A stretch of DNA of 64,000 nucleotides from Euglena gracilis (lineage: Eukaryota > Euglenida > Euglenophyceae > Euglenales), in contig CP154957.1 in assembly GCA_039621445.1 (NCBI GenBank), positions 15,988,947 to 16,052,946 of the forward strand. The letters run 5' to 3'. Every line of letters begins with the position of its first letter. Positions within the stretch are counted from its first letter, which is position 1. Made by a program: the position numbers and the translations under genes. Under the pieces are notes generated by a model, which ran no database searches, had not been told where the DNA came from, and was given only the letters and a program-made list of their open reading frames with translations. Below are positions 62,717 to 64,000 of the stretch, in pieces.

Positions 62717-64000
62717 CCAGGCCTGCGTTGGGGGGATTGAGGACGCAGACACCGGCGGTGGTGCCCTCTCGCCGCCTTGAGGCTGAGGACGGGTCCTGGA
62801 GGTGCAACGGGAAGGAGCCATGGGTGGCGAAGGCTCCATCGGGACAGGGGATGCATGGGGCGCACTGGGTATGGGGGTGCGCTGGCAGGAAATGATGTGA
62901 GAGGAACGGGGACGGCGTGGCACAGGCCGGCGGCATGGGGGGGTGCCGGCCCGTACACACTGGGAAGGCCGCAGGCGGAGGGGGCACCGCGTCCCCGCCC
63001 GCAGCCGGGAAATGGTTCGGAATGGGCACATACGGAGAATGGGTGAACATCGCAGAGGCAGCCACAGCCGCCTGGGGGGCAGCCACAGCAGCCTGGTTGG
63101 CAGCCACCACCGTCGCCTGAGGGGCGGCCACAGCAGCCTGGGAGGCAGCCACAGCCGCCTGAGGGGCAGCGTGCGGCAGCAAATGAGCGAACGCAGACAC
63201 GGGCTGCGCACACTCCGCTCCTGTCGATGGACACACCAAGGTTGATACCGCAGCAGAGGGGATCTGGGGATCAGCCTCCTGCGACAGCTGGGGAAACGCA
63301 GAGACGGAGGGACGGTCGGACGGGTGGCGCACGAAGTGCAGCGGGACGGGCTGGTGCGATGCAGCGGCGGCGACGGTCCGCGGTGGATCCTGACCTAGCG
63401 CTGGCGGTGGATCGCGTGTCGGGACGTGCTGTCCTGCAGGCACCGCTGTGCCCACTGGGGGGTCCGCTGACTCCCCTTCCTGGCTGCTTGCCTCCTCGTC
63501 CTTCTTGATGTCCTCGTCGGGCCAGACCCACTCCTCGGGTGGGTCTTCCCACTCGGCGTTGTTGATGACCTCCTGCTCCTGCTTCTTCACCTCCGCGATG
63601 ATGACCGCCACCTCAGCCGGGTTGCGGTGGAGGTAGTCCAGCAGGTCCACCTTGAGCTTCTTAGACTTGGCGTACTCGATCATCTGGTGAGAGTAGCGAT
63701 GGAAGAAATTCTTCAACGGCTCCCACGTGAGAGTCGGGTGGCCCTCCCACTTCACCTCGAACTCCCAGTCGCCGTCGTCTCGTCGGCGGTGCCGCCGGAT
63801 CTCCTCCACCGTCCACTCCTCGATGTCCACGTCTTCTTGCGGTCTGGCCTGCCGGTAGACGAACATCTTGGGCGGGCCCCACAGCCGCGTGTCATCGCGG
63901 TAGGCCTTCAGCTGGCAGCGGTGGGCCTCTTGGCGGCGGCCCTCCTCCAGCTCCAGCTCGTACGAGTGCTCGCCACGGCGCGCGGTGACCCGGGCTGGGC
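62717..64000 (-). CDS. pol: Ty3/gypsy-type retroelement: integrase C-terminus with chromodomain (partial)
   Basis: Enters from the right edge. First residues RGEHSYELELEEGRRQEAHR then CQLKAYRDDTRLWGPP match the C-terminal domain of chromoviral integrases (Y-x-L-x-L ... H-x-x-x-L-K-x-Y). Then EEWTVEEIRRHRRRDDGDWE and FEVKWEGHPTLTWEPLKNFF form a chromodomain, known in this group to steer integration by binding histone marks. After that comes YAKSKKLKVDLLDYLHRNPA and a long Ala/Pro/His-rich extension with AAVAAPQAAVAAS repeats. The frame stays open past 62717, but CTG|gtgagt (about 62718) is a plausible donor. Protease, RT, RNase H and the integrase core would lie beyond the window. Neither LTR is identified. 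Confidence 0.85.

Overview
The window is nuclear DNA of a eukaryote with long, repeat-choked introns. The evidence is conserved protein segments split by GT-AG introns, long homopolymer G/C and A/T tracts, many microsatellites, TTAGGG-type repeats, and several families of inverted-repeat transposable elements. No rRNA, tRNA or CRISPR array is recognisable. Lineage cannot be fixed from the sequence; a large-genome protist or alga is a guess only.

Backbone gene (about 1.3-41.5 kb, + strand): the C-terminal half of one ABC transporter of the ABCC/MRP type. About 17 exon-like blocks can be read in order: linker, second transmembrane domain, Walker A (split by an intron), Q-loop, signature, Walker B, H-loop and a terminal stop at 41483. 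The first half lies upstream of the window or is absent. Almost everything else between 1.3 and 41.5 kb sits in its introns.

Largest intron (5868-24236, 18.4 kb): it holds a 10.28-kb element at 7205-17482. The element has 26-bp terminal inverted repeats (25/26 identical) and an identical 5-bp flanking duplication (TATAT). It carries a multi-exon gene on the - strand, antisense to the host gene, whose product I do not recognise. About 20 copies of a palindrome of the form GAATGCGCANNTGCGCATTC occur in the element and I saw none elsewhere. A smaller CAGGG-ended MITE with a perfect 8-bp duplication is nested in it. The same intron also holds a hAT deletion derivative (20924-22271) and several other repeat copies.

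Other introns and the 3' flank (24-53.7 kb): nearly all repeats. A foldback-type family (A) recurs, with a conserved hairpin head and an array of about 162-bp subrepeats; its largest form is a 4.3-kb inverted-repeat structure at 46722-51034. Smaller TIR families (C, D, E, F, G) and a 354-bp snap-back element at 43831-44184 are also present.

Right end (53.7-64 kb): a compact, apparently intronless island (about 53.74-60.13 kb) of short, closely spaced or overlapping reading frames of unknown function, with ATGA or near-abutting stop/start junctions. Its base composition differs from its flanks and it looks viral or element-derived. Beyond it, on the - strand, are a membrane/proline-rich frame and, at the window edge, the C-terminus of a Ty3/gypsy-type integrase with a chromodomain.

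Many real coding segments here change frame or contain an isolated stop, often beside homopolymers. Consensus-sequence indels and genuine decay cannot be separated from this sequence alone.
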